A DNA stretch of 64,000 bases from Cytophagales bacterium (GCA_017303795.1 JAFLBR010000010.1:3447-67446), one strand, 5' to 3'. Numbered from the stretch's first letter, positions 10,342 through 20,005 are shown. The notes: a model not told the origin generated them from the letters alone. Program-made: numbers and translations.

Positions 10342-13300
10342 TCAGATATATTCCAAAAACTTGTCAGCCATGTGTACGTGCTCGGCAAGAAGTTCGTAGA
10401 ACTGCTCCTTATTTACCTTCAGCAAAACAGACTTCTGACCGGCCTTTAATGTATGGCTGTTAATGTAGCCTGAACTCGATAATCGTTCGCCCACAAACTG
10501 GCCGGGTTGGTATGTAATCACCTTCTTGTTATGATCGTAGTAATTTACTTCACCCTGAAAAACAATATAAAAGTCTGTGTTCTGCGATTCGTCCACGATT
10601 AATGTCTTGCCCTCGTCCAGGTTTATAGTTTTGGTTACATCGGCCAGATACGAAAGCGTAATTCCGGGTACATCATCAAACAGTTCTGTTTGCTGAAAGA
10701 ACAACACCTTGTCGAACAACATCAGATTAACACCTCCACCCAGCACCGACTTATCGAGAGCTCGCTTAACATCAGCTCCGAGCCTGGCTACGTGTGTCGT
10801 GTATAGAGCCGGATCAATCTGGTTTAAGGCCCAGGCTGCGGTTTCGCAAATGAGTTGATCCGGATTAAAGATTTGTGCAATAAGATCCAGGTTAAACTCG
10901 GAGATTTTCTGAACGCCAATTTGATGTAAAACAGTTGCTTTTGTCCATCGGTTACTCTGCGTAAAATCTCTGTTTATCAGGAATTTAAGCACCAGTTTTT
11001 CATCCAATTGTACACGTGGGTAAAAAATCTCCAGGCGCTTAATTTTCTCTGAAGTACTCAGGTCGTCCAACACGGGTAACACCCGCATCTTAAGTTGCTC
11101 TGAAAGGAACACGTCCAACAGTTCAATGGCATATGTAACACCTTCGGCTGTGCCACTATCAATGTTCTCTTTAACTAACTGAATAGACCGGGTATCGTAC
11201 AACATGGCCAGCAACATGTAAATGTGTTCGATGTCATTTTTGATCTCCCGATTCAATGCTCTGCGCACCACACGCGATTCCTCGCCATCGCCTACTTCGG
11301 TAAGCGCTCCCAGGTTCCAGGCAATCGCTCCAATGTCCGATTCAATTGCATACTTGATGCGACTGATCTGAGACATGCCCGCTTTAAAACCTGATTCGCC
11401 CAAGGCAAGCAGCACCTGCGATACAATTACCTTATCGGGATAATCAATTTTGTTCCAGAGAATTTCTTTGGCCCGGTTGCCGCCAATCACACCAATAATC
11501 TGAACCAACCTTAGCATAGTTGCTGAATTTTGCCCCGGACGGTAAAAAGCATTATCAAGAAAAGAAAGAGCCGGATCACCCACCAGTATTAAGGCATTCA
11601 TGGCCTCATTCGCATATTCAACCTGACCCAGATTTTCGATTAAAGCAGCAATAACTTCGTTGTCGTTTCGCTTAATCGCAGTCTTGATTGCCGCACTTCT
11701 TACTTTATGATTATTGTCGTTTAAAAGTTCAATCAGAAACGAAATGTTTTCACGATTCTGTGAGTGTAACAATAACTCTGCACAATAGTGCCGGTCTTTC
11801 ACATCAGTTGATCTTGCCAGCCGTTGGATTCTTGTTTTCTGAATATCGCCACCACTGTTCAGAATAAGATCAAGTTCGTTGCGGGTTAGGATATTCTTCT
11901 CATCCGATTGCTTGTCTTTGTCAATCCGGATCACATAGTTTTCTGAAACCGATAAGCCTTTCAGTTCATTCATCTTGCGTTGCGCAAAATCTTTGGTGGC
12001 TTCGTGCGAATTTTTCATGAGTGTGTTTACCCACACGTTAACCTTAGCAGGTTCAATTTTTTCAAGCAACTTAAATGAGAAAACAGCCTTGGCCGAATCA
12101 TCCATCTGCAGGTTTGATTCCAGCCTCGTAGCGATCTGCTTATACCCTACTTCCAATCGCTCCTGCCCCTCACCCGTATGCTCCAGTTTAGACTTGATCT
12201 TTTCCCTGTATTCCTGATATAAATTTTGAATTACTTTGTAGTAAGCTAAGATTAACCCAAGTACAATTATGGGTATCCAGACTATTTTAAAGAAGGGAAT
12301 AAGCCCAAACAGAAAGATGAATATCCCCGCGAGGAAACGGCCCGACTCGTTAACAACCCCCTCTACTTTGGTTTGAATACTGAACCTAAACCGGTTGTCC
12401 AATGGAATAAATAACAGCTTGTAAATTGGGCTCTCCAGCGAGTCTTTGAGCATGGTATTGAACAGGCGCGTTACGGCCACAAACAAGAAAAAGTAGATGT
12501 AGGTTTGCGGACTGAGCAACGCATCGTAGCCCAGAAAAAATCCTGATAAAACGGAACCAATGGAAAGCAAAGCCACAACAATCGGTAAAACAAAAAGCGA
12601 AATGCGGATGCCGTATGTGCCGAGAATACGATCGTTTACAAACAACTGCATCAGTAAACTTAACGCATAAATAGCACCGTTAAAGTAAGCGAGGAAGTTG
12701 GTAAGATCGCGCTGATCCGGATATTGCTTATTCAGCAAAGTTTGAAACGTGAACTGATTAAAACTGAACGTAACCATCGACACGATCAGGAACACAGAAA
12801 GCAGCCGGATATACCGACTACCAAAAATTTTTCCGAAGCTGGTTTCTTGTCTTACGCTTGCATCGGTACTGATTCGCGCCAGCGTGTATTTACTGGCGAT
12901 AATGATCAAACATGTCAAGGACCCTACAATACTTACGTTACAAACAATCAGGTAATTGGAAGTATCTGGAAAGAATGCAGCCGTTGCCGGGATAAGAAAG
13001 TTAGCGAGGATAATCGCAATCAACTGGCCGGTATCTATCCAGCCGATAATTCTTTTTGATTGCTTGAAATTAAATAGCCGCCCGAAGATACCCCAATAAC
13101 ATAAAAGCAGAATTGCCGTGATTGGTCCGATAAGGCAATACATAACAAATAGCGTAGTGTTCTGTATGCCTTCGTCTGCAAAGTGATAGAAATAATAAAT
13201 AGAAAAGGTGGCAATAATGATAAGCGCAATGCTGCCAATGGTAAGCGTTACAAACTTTAGCCGGTTCTGAAAAAAGGTGAAGACAATGGTAGAGATGATA

Positions 13301-13488
13301 CCCAGTACCCCTGAAATCAGGAAGGCACTATCTAATTTATCGCTTAACTTGTTGAGAAAGAGGGACTCGGCTGTTACCTGATAGGTCGCAATGAAGATAC
13401 CAATAAAGAAACCAGTTGCTAACATGAGCCAAACCTGACCCTGTTCTTCGGGCCTTACACCCAAAAAAGCCAACGCATTTCTTTTCAC
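10342..13488 (-). CDS. ATP/ADP translocase-like membrane protein fused to HEAT repeats and a cyclic-nucleotide-binding domain
   Basis: 1,048 aa. Residues ~1-435 hold about 12 hydrophobic helices and resemble the nucleotide (ATP:ADP antiporter, TLC) branch of the MFS superfamily. Residues ~560-800 are HEAT/armadillo-type helical repeats (KVRSAAIKTAIKRNDNEVIAAL). Residues ~938-1,048 match a CAP-type cyclic-nucleotide-binding fold (DFYIVFQGEVNYY, then YQPGQFVGERL). The protein could be a transporter gated by a bound nucleotide, or a signalling protein that keeps only the transporter fold. A terminator at 13521-13554 separates it from the ompH gene, so it should have its own promoter in 13489-13520 or depend on read-through. 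Function is inferred from domains only. Confidence 0.82.
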   Translation of the reverse strand: MKRNALAFLGVRPEEQGQVWLMLATGFFIGIFIATYQVTAESLFLNKLSDKLDSAFLISGVLGIISTIVFTFFQNRLKFVTLTIGSIALIIIATFSIYYFYHFADEGIQNTTLFVMYCLIGPITAILLLCYWGIFGRLFNFKQSKRIIGWIDTGQLIAIILANFLIPATAAFFPDTSNYLIVCNVSIVGSLTCLIIIASKYTLARISTDASVRQETSFGKIFGSRYIRLLSVFLIVSMVTFSFNQFTFQTLLNKQYPDQRDLTNFLAYFNGAIYALSLLMQLFVNDRILGTYGIRISLFVLPIVVALLSIGSVLSGFFLGYDALLSPQTYIYFFLFVAVTRLFNTMLKDSLESPIYKLLFIPLDNRFRFSIQTKVEGVVNESGRFLAGIFIFLFGLIPFFKIVWIPIIVLGLILAYYKVIQNLYQEYREKIKSKLEHTGEGQERLEVGYKQIATRLESNLQMDDSAKAVFSFKLLEKIEPAKVNVWVNTLMKNSHEATKDFAQRKMNELKGLSVSENYVIRIDKDKQSDEKNILTRNELDLILNSGGDIQKTRIQRLARSTDVKDRHYCAELLLHSQNRENISFLIELLNDNNHKVRSAAIKTAIKRNDNEVIAALIENLGQVEYANEAMNALILVGDPALSFLDNAFYRPGQNSATMLRLVQIIGVIGGNRAKEILWNKIDYPDKVIVSQVLLALGESGFKAGMSQISRIKYAIESDIGAIAWNLGALTEVGDGEESRVVRRALNREIKNDIEHIYMLLAMLYDTRSIQLVKENIDSGTAEGVTYAIELLDVFLSEQLKMRVLPVLDDLSTSEKIKRLEIFYPRVQLDEKLVLKFLINRDFTQSNRWTKATVLHQIGVQKISEFNLDLIAQIFNPDQLICETAAWALNQIDPALYTTHVARLGADVKRALDKSVLGGGVNLMLFDKVLFFQQTELFDDVPGITLSYLADVTKTINLDEGKTLIVDESQNTDFYIVFQGEVNYYDHNKKVITYQPGQFVGERLSSSGYINSHTLKAGQKSVLLKVNKEQFYELLAEHVHMADKFLEYI

Positions 13489-13520
13489 GATTTGAAATTA
13501 AAACTAAAACAAGACAACAC

Positions 13521-13554
13521 AAAAAAGCCACGAAAGTCTTTCTTCCGTGGCTTT
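13521..13554 (-). terminator. Rho-independent terminator after ompH/skp
   Basis: Inverted repeat AAAGCCACG (13524-13532) / CGTGGCTTT (13546-13554) with a 13-nt loop. Read on the minus strand the stem is followed by a T-run from the complement of 13521-13526. It lies 20 bp past the stop of the OmpH-like gene. Confidence 0.85.
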
Positions 13555-13573
13555 ACTAAAATGATGAAGCTAC

Positions 13574-14209
13574 TTACTTCTTCTTATTTGTTGTGGTTGA
13601 ATCTACCTTGGTTTTAGGTGCTGCAAGTTCAACTTTGTACAATTCGTTTAAGCCTTTAATTACATCCTGAGTAACATCAATGGCTGAACCGCCATATAAC
13701 AAATCGCTACTGGTGTTGTACTTTAATACAACCTGAAGATCCTTCTCTTGCGCATAACCTTTCAGGTAATCGGTTACTTTCAGGTAAAGTTCTTCGTTCA
13801 CCTTGGCTTGCTCTTCCATTAACTGTTGCTCTAACGTGCGCTGATACATCTCTAAATTCTGGCGTTTTTTACCTAGATCTTCTTCAACCGCTTTTGCCTG
13901 GCCAATAGTCATGCTACCATAGTTACGTTGGTAGGCAGTGATATCGTTCTGCAGGCTTTGCGCACGGTTCTGTAAATCCTGATCTAATTTCTTGCTTTTA
14001 GATTCCAGTTTTTCAACGTTCGATTTAAAGAAATCGTAGTGTTTCAACACCGTATCAGAGTTGATGTAAGCTATTTTAATGTCGGTTGGAATACCGCTGC
14101 TTTCAGAAGAAGTACTTGCAGATTTGCTTCCGCTGGAAAAATGCAGGTAATACAGAACGGCTACAGCCACTACCAATATCCCGTTAAGGGCAAGAGAAAC
14201 GTTTTTCAT
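13574..14209 (-). CDS. OmpH/Skp family periplasmic chaperone
   Basis: 211 aa. One N-terminal hydrophobic segment (residues ~5-24) is an anchor or signal. The start of the mature part, IKIAYINSDTVLKHYDF, matches the OmpH/Skp beta-strand, and residues ~60-150 form the long charged coiled-coil arms. The closing strand region is VVLKYNTSSDLLYGG. Skp trimers hold unfolded outer-membrane proteins in the periplasm. The lysine-rich C-terminal tail is an extension beyond the usual domain. It is followed by a strong terminator and is 123 bp from the upstream acidic protein gene. Confidence 0.85.
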   Translation of the reverse strand: MKNVSLALNGILVVAVAVLYYLHFSSGSKSASTSSESSGIPTDIKIAYINSDTVLKHYDFFKSNVEKLESKSKKLDQDLQNRAQSLQNDITAYQRNYGSMTIGQAKAVEEDLGKKRQNLEMYQRTLEQQLMEEQAKVNEELYLKVTDYLKGYAQEKDLQVVLKYNTSSDLLYGGSAIDVTQDVIKGLNELYKVELAAPKTKVDSTTTNKKK

Positions 14210-14332
14210 TTGTTATTAATTATTTTTTGTGGTCATGTATGGCCTAAGCCATTTCATGAAATTCAATTAGTTAGGGCGGCAAATATAGCCAAAGCCACTT
14301 AAAACGGTAGCGCTGGCCCAAGATTTTAAGGG

Positions 14333-14854
14333 TTATTCAAAATCGCTACTGATTTGAAACGAGTAGAGTGCATCATCTAATTTAACCGTTCCGGCTCTGA
14401 ATTCTGAGATGAATTTCGCCATCACCTCGTTGGAGATAGCCGGAACATTCAACCCTACATCCATACCGAAACCAACGGGATTATCTGAATCCAGTTCAAT
14501 ATGCTCCTGAACTTTAATAGCTTCCTCCTCTTCAAGCTCAACTAAAATCTCAGCCATCATCATCCCGATTTCTTCCTCTTGCATAGCCGATTCTGAGTCT
14601 TTCGACTTCAGGTATTCATCAAACTTTTCAGCCACGCGGGCTTCAGCTTCTTCGTGCATCTCACTTTCGTGATGCAAGCGCAACGTGTACAACACACAAT
14701 CGCAGATTACTTCTTCACCATTTTGCTTTGCCAGAAAATAAAAATGAACACATTCCTCTGTTGGCTCGTCTTCATCGTCAATATAAAACAGATCGGCTCC
14801 TAACTTCTGCTTTATCTGGGCAATCAACGCTTTATCTTTTGGTTCCATACTCAT
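14333..14854 (-). CDS. Conserved acidic protein of unknown function
   Basis: 173 aa, strongly acidic, with many Glu in residues ~95-125 (EEEIGMMMAEILVELEEEEA). No signal peptide or membrane segment, so probably cytosolic. Its start overlaps the stop of the gamma-carbonic-anhydrase-like gene by 4 bp (ATGA, 14851-14854), indicating co-translation. I do not recognise a family. Confidence 0.75.
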   Translation of the reverse strand: MSMEPKDKALIAQIKQKLGADLFYIDDEDEPTEECVHFYFLAKQNGEEVICDCVLYTLRLHHESEMHEEAEARVAEKFDEYLKSKDSESAMQEEEIGMMMAEILVELEEEEAIKVQEHIELDSDNPVGFGMDVGLNVPAISNEVMAKFISEFRAGTVKLDDALYSFQISSDFE

Positions 14855-15366
14855 TTCTCTTTAAACCATTCGGCATACATCGGGTAATTGCGGGCAGTGC
14901 GCTCAATCACGGCTTTCATTTCATCGCCAACATCTTTTACTTTTTTCGCAGGCATGCCGGCATAGATACTACCGGGTTCAATTATAGTTTTAGGAAGCAC
15001 AACAGCCCCGGCTGCTATTACCGATCCGGCCCCCACAACTACATCATCCATAATAATCGCACCCATGCCAATCAGCACATTGTCTTCAACCGTGCAGCCA
15101 TGAACAATTGCGTTATGCGCAACTGAAACATTATTACCAATTACCGTTTTAGCTTTTTGATAGGTACAATGAATTACGGCCCCATCCTGAATGTTGGTAT
15201 TATTCCCGATAGTAATGGAGTGCACATCACCCCGCACAACCGCGTTAAACCAAACCGTGCAGTTATCGCCCATGGTAACTTCGCCTACCACTACTGCCGT
15301 TTCGGCTAAAAAACAGTTTGCTCCGAATTTTGGTGTAAAACCCCTAACCTCTCTAACAATTGCCAT
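14851..15366 (-). CDS. Gamma-carbonic-anhydrase/YrdA family hexapeptide-repeat protein
   Basis: 171 aa, the usual length. Left-handed beta-helix hexapeptide repeats run through most of the chain (VVGEVTMGDNCTVWFNAVVR, GDVHSITIGNNTNIQDG, IGMGAIIMDDVVVGAGS). Metal-ligand-type histidines are seen in GAVIHC, VSVAHNAIVHG and neighbouring turns. The family includes gamma-carbonic anhydrases and related acyl-CoA-linked proteins, and many members lack shown carbonic anhydrase activity, so the substrate is open. Cytosolic. First gene of a minus-strand operon with the acidic protein; divergent from miaB. Confidence 0.88.
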   Translation of the reverse strand: MAIVREVRGFTPKFGANCFLAETAVVVGEVTMGDNCTVWFNAVVRGDVHSITIGNNTNIQDGAVIHCTYQKAKTVIGNNVSVAHNAIVHGCTVEDNVLIGMGAIIMDDVVVGAGSVIAAGAVVLPKTIIEPGSIYAGMPAKKVKDVGDEMKAVIERTARNYPMYAEWFKEK

Positions 15367-15460
15367 CTTTTTGATTTTCGCCCTTAAAGCCCAAAACTAA
15401 TTATATAAATCCTGTTTTAAACTACCCTGCCAAGATGTCACAAAAACAAAGAGAAAGTTT

Positions 15461-15468
15461 TAAATTTG
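15461..15468 (+). promoter_or_regulatory. Bacteroidota-type -7 element upstream of miaB
   Basis: TAAATTTG matches the Bacteroidota -7 consensus TAnnTTTG and ends 19 bp before the miaB ATG. I see no good TTG -33 element at the right distance, so the call is tentative. Confidence 0.4.
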
Positions 15469-15487
15469 CGTTTTCGAATTCGTTAAA

Positions 15488-16945
15488 ATGAAGAATCTGA
15501 TTGAAGATATTGAGGTGATGAGTCCTGCTTCGGGCGAGGCAAGCGAGGCTGTGCGATTAACTGAAGAAACCAATACGGGCAAAAGCCGCAAGCTTTATAT
15601 TGAAAGCTACGGCTGCCAGATGAATTTTTCGGATAGCGAGATTGTGGCTTCTATTCTACAAAAGGAAGGATTCGACACCACCTCAGACATTTCGCAGGCT
15701 GATGTTGTGTTTCTGAACACGTGCTCTATTCGCGAAAAAGCAGAGCAAACCGTGCGCAACCGGCTGCAACACATTCAGGGTTTCAAAAAGAAAAAGCCCG
15801 AGATGATGGTGGGCATTTTGGGTTGCATGGCCGAGCGCCTTAAAACCAAATTGCTGGAAGAAGAAAAGATTGTAGATCTGGTGGCTGGCCCTGATGCTTA
15901 CCGCGATTTGCCCAAATTAGTAGCTCAGGTTGATGATGGCGATAAAGCTGTTAACACCTTCCTCTCGCGCGAAGAAACCTATGGCGATATTACTCCGGTA
16001 AGATTAGATTCGAATGGCATCTCTGCATTTATCTCTATTATGCGCGGGTGCGATAATATGTGCTCGTTTTGCGTTGTGCCCTTTACGCGTGGACGCGAAC
16101 GCAGCCGCGATCCGCACTCTATTATAGCCGAAGCAAAAGATTTGTTTAGTCGCGGTTATCGCGAAGTGACCTTATTAGGTCAGAATGTTGATTCGTATAA
16201 GTGGAGCGAAGAAGAGAACAACAAAGCTCGTCTTGAAAAAACCAGTGCCAATGGCATTGTAAATTTTGCCAACCTATTAGAGTTGGTGGCATTGGTTCAC
16301 CCCGATTTACGCATCCGGTTTTCTACTTCCCATCCTAAGGATATAACCGATGAAGTTCTTCATGTAATGGCTAAGTATGAAAACATCTGTAAATACATTC
16401 ACCTGCCCGTACAGAGCGGCAACTCCCGCATTCTTGAACTGATGAATCGCGGTTATACCCGTGAGTGGTACCTGAATAAAGTAAATCGCATTAAAACTAT
16501 TCTGGGCGAAGGCTGTGGTATTTCTTCGGATATGATTTCCGGATTTTGTTCTGAAACAGAAGCAGAACACGAAGAAACGCTTTCGCTGATGGACATAGTA
16601 AAATACGATTATGCATATATGTTCAGTTATTCGGAACGACCTGGTACTCCAGCCGCTAAGAAATATCCAGATGATATTCCCAATGATATTAAAACGCGCA
16701 GGTTGGAGGAAATTATAAGCAAACAACGCGCGCATTCCTACATCCGCTATCAACAAGATGTGGGTTTGGTGCAGCGGGTATTAATTGAAGGTCAATCGCG
16801 CAGAAGCGAAAACCATTGGCAAGGCCGCACCTCGGCTAACCGGGTGGTGGTGTTTGCAAAAGAGACTAAACAGAAGGGCGAATACGTCAATGTGTTAATT
16901 GAAAGTTGTACCAGCGGAACCTTGCGGGGCAAAATTGTGGACTAA
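15488..16945 (+). CDS. miaB: tRNA-2-methylthio-N6-dimethylallyladenosine synthase MiaB
   Basis: 485 aa, a little longer than typical because of a ~35-residue N-terminal extension. Catalyses the sulphur insertion and methylation that converts i6A37 to ms2i6A37 in tRNAs. The UPF0004 domain begins at [15 protein letters not shown] (first cluster Cys), with the other auxiliary-cluster Cys in NTCSIRE and ILGCMAERL. The radical-SAM motif is C188xxxC192xxC195 ([11 protein letters not shown]). A TRAM-type domain ends the protein (~425-485). The downstream sigma-54 activator begins 6 bp after its stop, so the genes are probably co-transcribed. Confidence 0.97.
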   Translation: MKNLIEDIEVMSPASGEASEAVRLTEETNTGKSRKLYIESYGCQMNFSDSEIVASILQKEGFDTTSDISQADVVFLNTCSIREKAEQTVRNRLQHIQGFKKKKPEMMVGILGCMAERLKTKLLEEEKIVDLVAGPDAYRDLPKLVAQVDDGDKAVNTFLSREETYGDITPVRLDSNGISAFISIMRGCDNMCSFCVVPFTRGRERSRDPHSIIAEAKDLFSRGYREVTLLGQNVDSYKWSEEENNKARLEKTSANGIVNFANLLELVALVHPDLRIRFSTSHPKDITDEVLHVMAKYENICKYIHLPVQSGNSRILELMNRGYTREWYLNKVNRIKTILGEGCGISSDMISGFCSETEAEHEETLSLMDIVKYDYAYMFSYSERPGTPAAKKYPDDIPNDIKTRRLEEIISKQRAHSYIRYQQDVGLVQRVLIEGQSRRSENHWQGRTSANRVVVFAKETKQKGEYVNVLIESCTSGTLRGKIVD

Positions 16946-16951
16946 AGAATT

Positions 16952-18196
16952 ATGGCGATTTCAGAAGCAGAGATTCAAAGTGTAAAACAACGATTTGGTG
17001 TAATCGGAAATTCGCCATTACTCAACAACGCAGTGCGCGTAGCCATGCAGGTTGCCCCTACCGATATGTCGGTGTTGATTACCGGTGAAAGCGGAAGTGG
17101 TAAAGAATCTTTTTCCAAGATTATTCATCACCTCAGTGCGCGTAAACACGGACAATTCATAGCGATTAACTGTGGCTCTATCCCGGAAGGCACAATCGAC
17201 TCTGAATTGTTTGGCCATGAAAAAGGATCGTTTACCGGAGCACATGAATCCCGCAAAGGATATTTTGAAGTTACCAATGGCGGTACCATTTTTTTGGATG
17301 AGATTGGCGAAATGCCATTGGGTACGCAAGCACGTTTACTGCGGGTGCTTGAGAATGGGGAATTTATAAAAGTTGGTTCTTCAAAGGTTCTGAAAACGGA
17401 TGTACGTGTAGTAGCCGCTACCAATGTAAACCTGTTGGTAAAAGTTGAGCAAGGCAAGTTTCGTGAAGATTTGTATTACCGGTTAAGTACCGTACCTATT
17501 TATGTTCCGCCTTTGCGCGAACGCGGTAAAGATGTAGAACTGCTATTCAGAAAATTTGCCACCGACTTTGCCGAAAAGTATAAGGTGAAACCAATCGCGT
17601 TGACTGATGATGCCAAAAGCTTGTTGGTTAAATACCGGTTTCCCGGAAACATAAGGCAGTTAAAAAACATGGTGGAGCAGATTTCAGTGTTGTCATCGGA
17701 CAATGCAGAAATTACGGGTGAGATTCTGGCACATTATATCCCTAAAGAAACCAGTTTGCCGGCCTTGTATAAAGATCAGAATGGAGTAGATAACATCTCT
17801 GAACGCGAGATTCTGTACAAAATCCTGTTCGACTTGCGCAAGGATATGAACGATCTGAAAAAGATTGTGCTGGAAGGTGCCGGTAACCCAGCCCATGCAG
17901 CTCAGTTGGTGAAAGAACATGCCGGGCTGTTTGAAGGAATTGACGAAACCATTTCGCCAGCGCAGCAAGTAACCTATCTGGATTCGCCTGCAACCCAAAC
18001 CGAAACGGAAGAAGAAGTACAAGACATTACGCACGAGGCTGAAGATGATTCACTGTCGATAGTGAAGAAAGAAAAGGAGTTGATTATGCGGGCTTTGCGT
18101 AAAAACAATAACAAGCGCAAATATGCGGCACGCGATTTGGGTATTTCGGAGCGCACGTTGTATCGCAAAATAAAAGAATACGAACTTGAAGAGTAA
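16952..18196 (+). CDS. Sigma-54-dependent AAA+ transcriptional activator without receiver domain
   Basis: 414 aa. Walker A GESGSGKES (residues 45-53), sigma-54 contact loop GSFTGA (92-97, with Ser for the usual Ala), Walker B FLDEIGE (115-121), and a Fis-type helix-turn-helix at the C-terminus (RKYAARDLGISERTLYRK, ~393-410). The chain starts directly at the AAA+ domain, with no response-regulator or GAF domain, so its input must act through the AAA+ region or by expression level. A ~100-residue acidic linker lies between the AAA+ domain and the HTH. Its 3' end overlaps lptE by 11 bp; the miaB-activator-lptE order suggests an envelope-related regulon. Confidence 0.93.
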   Translation: MAISEAEIQSVKQRFGVIGNSPLLNNAVRVAMQVAPTDMSVLITGESGSGKESFSKIIHHLSARKHGQFIAINCGSIPEGTIDSELFGHEKGSFTGAHESRKGYFEVTNGGTIFLDEIGEMPLGTQARLLRVLENGEFIKVGSSKVLKTDVRVVAATNVNLLVKVEQGKFREDLYYRLSTVPIYVPPLRERGKDVELLFRKFATDFAEKYKVKPIALTDDAKSLLVKYRFPGNIRQLKNMVEQISVLSSDNAEITGEILAHYIPKETSLPALYKDQNGVDNISEREILYKILFDLRKDMNDLKKIVLEGAGNPAHAAQLVKEHAGLFEGIDETISPAQQVTYLDSPATQTETEEEVQDITHEAEDDSLSIVKKEKELIMRALRKNNNKRKYAARDLGISERTLYRKIKEYELEE

Positions 18197-18710
18197 TAGA
18201 ATCATCGCCATTGTTGTACTGATAGCTTTACCGCTTATTCAGGGTTGCATCAGTTATTCATTTACGGGTACTTCTACCGCAGCCAGGTCCATTCAGGTTG
18301 AAGATTTCTTTAACAATACTGATCTGGGACCAGCCAACCTGGGCCAAACATTTACCAACCGGTTGAAGGAGTACGTGCAACAGAACTCCAGCCTTCGGGT
18401 AGTAAAAGAAAATGGCGAACTGCAGATTGAAGGCACGCTTACCCAGTATGCCGTCACACCCGTAGCCCCGGTAGCTGGCGGTGCAAATAACCGGATAGAC
18501 CCAGCTTCTCTTACCCGACTTACCATTGCCTTAAAGGTTAATTATGTAGATACACTTGTTCCCAAGAATAACTTCAAGGACAAAACTTTCAGTTTCTACC
18601 AGGATTTTCCCAGTACGCAGGACTTAAGTTCGGTACAAGAGAACCTTGAGCGTAAGATCTTCGATCAGATTTTTATTGACATCTTTAATGCCACATTAGC
18701 CAACTGGTAA
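18186..18710 (+). CDS. lptE: LptE-like LPS-assembly lipoprotein
   Basis: 174 aa. Lipoprotein signal with lipobox ending at Cys21 (ALPLIQGC), then the motif YSFTGTS, which is usual for Bacteroidota LptE. The middle has ENGELQIEGTLTQYAVTPVAP, a typical LptE strand. LptE plugs the LptD barrel and helps place LPS in the outer membrane. The start is TTG at 18186, because there is no ATG in frame that keeps the signal peptide. It overlaps the activator gene by 11 bp, a sign of translational coupling. Confidence 0.85.
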   Translation: MKSNRIIAIVVLIALPLIQGCISYSFTGTSTAARSIQVEDFFNNTDLGPANLGQTFTNRLKEYVQQNSSLRVVKENGELQIEGTLTQYAVTPVAPVAGGANNRIDPASLTRLTIALKVNYVDTLVPKNNFKDKTFSFYQDFPSTQDLSSVQENLERKIFDQIFIDIFNATLANW

Positions 18711-18764
18711 AGGTTGCATCAAGCCGTAATTTCAACTACATTTACTTTCACGGCTTATCTGATT

Positions 18765-19628
18765 GTGGAAAAAGAAAGATTTCATCAGCTCGTAACCAAC
18801 TTCACAGCACTTTCGCAAGAAGAAGCGCAGGTAATACTTGGCCTGCAGCGCGACTTTCCATACAGTCAGGTTTTACATGGGCTGGCTGCCCGAGCCGCTC
18901 AGGATAATAACCTGAATGACAAAGAACACCACCTGCACTTGTGTGCTATTTATAGCACTGACAGGGCCGTGCTAAAATCAGTGATGACAGCCCTGCAACA
19001 ACCACGCGTGGTGGTTGAGATTCCAATTCACCAAATAGAACCGCCACTAAAAATAGTACAAGAGGTCGTTCCGGTTGTGGATGAACCAAAGGCCATAAAT
19101 ACCGAAGCAGAACCAGAAGTGGAGATTATTCACACTCCAACCAACCTGAGTGGCGATGAGTTGTACAATGAAGTCATGCACGACATCGAAATTCTGCGCG
19201 AAAGAAAAGCCCAGTTCGAGCAGTTGGTGAGCAACCTAGAAAACGGGTTACCGGTTTCAAGCGACTCGAAATCCAAAAAGGTAAAAGCCACGGACCCTGA
19301 TGAAGGCTTGCTGAAGGAAATCAAATTGCAAAAGAAAAAGATTAAGCCCGAGGGCGAAAAGCAAAAAGAACAGATTGATATTATTGATCAGTTCATCAAG
19401 ATCCAGCCCACGATGCCGAAGGTAAAGGCAATTGAAGGCCAACCCAAAATTGACCTCGCTGAACCAAGCGTTACCTACAGCGATAACATTGTTTCCGAAA
19501 CCCTTGTGGAAATTTTATTGAAGCAAGGCAAGAAGGAAAAGGCGATTGAAGTTCTCAAAAAGCTGATTTGGAAGTTTCCACAAAAAAAGGCTTACTTTGC
19601 GGCTCGAATTGAAGAACTGAAAAAGTAG
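18765..19628 (+). CDS. Conserved protein of unknown function between lptE and secG
   Basis: 288 aa from a GTG start at 18765 (protein begins MEKERFHQLV); a TTG at 18714 is also in frame, but the extra residues look like non-coding sequence. No signal peptide. Residues ~1-90 are helical. The middle is charged and lysine-rich (KKVKATDPDEG, KEIKLQKKKIKPEGEK). The end, ETLVEILLKQGKKEKAIEVL, is like a single TPR hairpin. The gene ends 3 bp before secG. The context (lptE, secG) suggests an envelope or secretion link, but no function can be assigned. Confidence 0.72.
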   Translation: MEKERFHQLVTNFTALSQEEAQVILGLQRDFPYSQVLHGLAARAAQDNNLNDKEHHLHLCAIYSTDRAVLKSVMTALQQPRVVVEIPIHQIEPPLKIVQEVVPVVDEPKAINTEAEPEVEIIHTPTNLSGDELYNEVMHDIEILRERKAQFEQLVSNLENGLPVSSDSKSKKVKATDPDEGLLKEIKLQKKKIKPEGEKQKEQIDIIDQFIKIQPTMPKVKAIEGQPKIDLAEPSVTYSDNIVSETLVEILLKQGKKEKAIEVLKKLIWKFPQKKAYFAARIEELKK

Positions 19629-19631
19629 CAT

Positions 19632-19967
19632 ATGTATTATTCATTATTAATCGGCTTAGCCATTTTCTGCTCAGTATTGATGGTGTTAGTAGTTCTGGCC
19701 CAAAATTCAAAAGGTGGCGGACTTTCTAACCAGTTTGGTGGCTCCGGAGCCAGCAATCTTATTGGCGTTAAAAAAACCGGAGATTTTCTGGAGCGTACTA
19801 CCTGGGGATTAGCCATTGCCATTATGGTTATAGCACTTGCTACAAACTTTACTACTCCTAACGCTGCCAGCGAAAGCGAAATTCTGCAGCGCGCACGTCA
19901 GCAGGGTGGCGGTGTAAATCTCAATCAGACCGAACAACCAGCCACACCGGCTGATACAACAAAATAA
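19632..19967 (+). CDS. secG: Preprotein translocase subunit SecG
   Basis: 111 aa. Two transmembrane helices (residues ~3-22 and ~55-75) flank the conserved loop LAQNSKGGGLSNQFGGSGAS. SecG joins SecYE in the inner membrane and assists the SecA-driven translocation cycle. A Bacteroidota-type hydrophilic C-terminal tail follows. A strong terminator lies just past the stop. Confidence 0.95.
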   Translation: MYYSLLIGLAIFCSVLMVLVVLAQNSKGGGLSNQFGGSGASNLIGVKKTGDFLERTTWGLAIAIMVIALATNFTTPNAASESEILQRARQQGGGVNLNQTEQPATPADTTK

Positions 19968-19972
19968 AAATG

Positions 19973-20001
19973 AAAGCCCTCGATAAACCGAGGGCTTTTT
20001 T
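19973..20001 (+). terminator. Rho-independent terminator after secG
   Basis: Stem AAAGCCCTCG (19973-19982) / CGAGGGCTTT (19989-19998), 6-nt loop, followed by a T-run. It ends the miaB-secG transcript and also faces the convergent gene at 20006-20722. Confidence 0.93.
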
Positions 20002-20005
20002 GTTT

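Noticed and set aside
13035-13238. Small ORFs overlapping the translocase-like gene
   Set aside because: They are other-frame shadows of the 1,048-aa membrane protein, which has a continuous recognisable domain layout.
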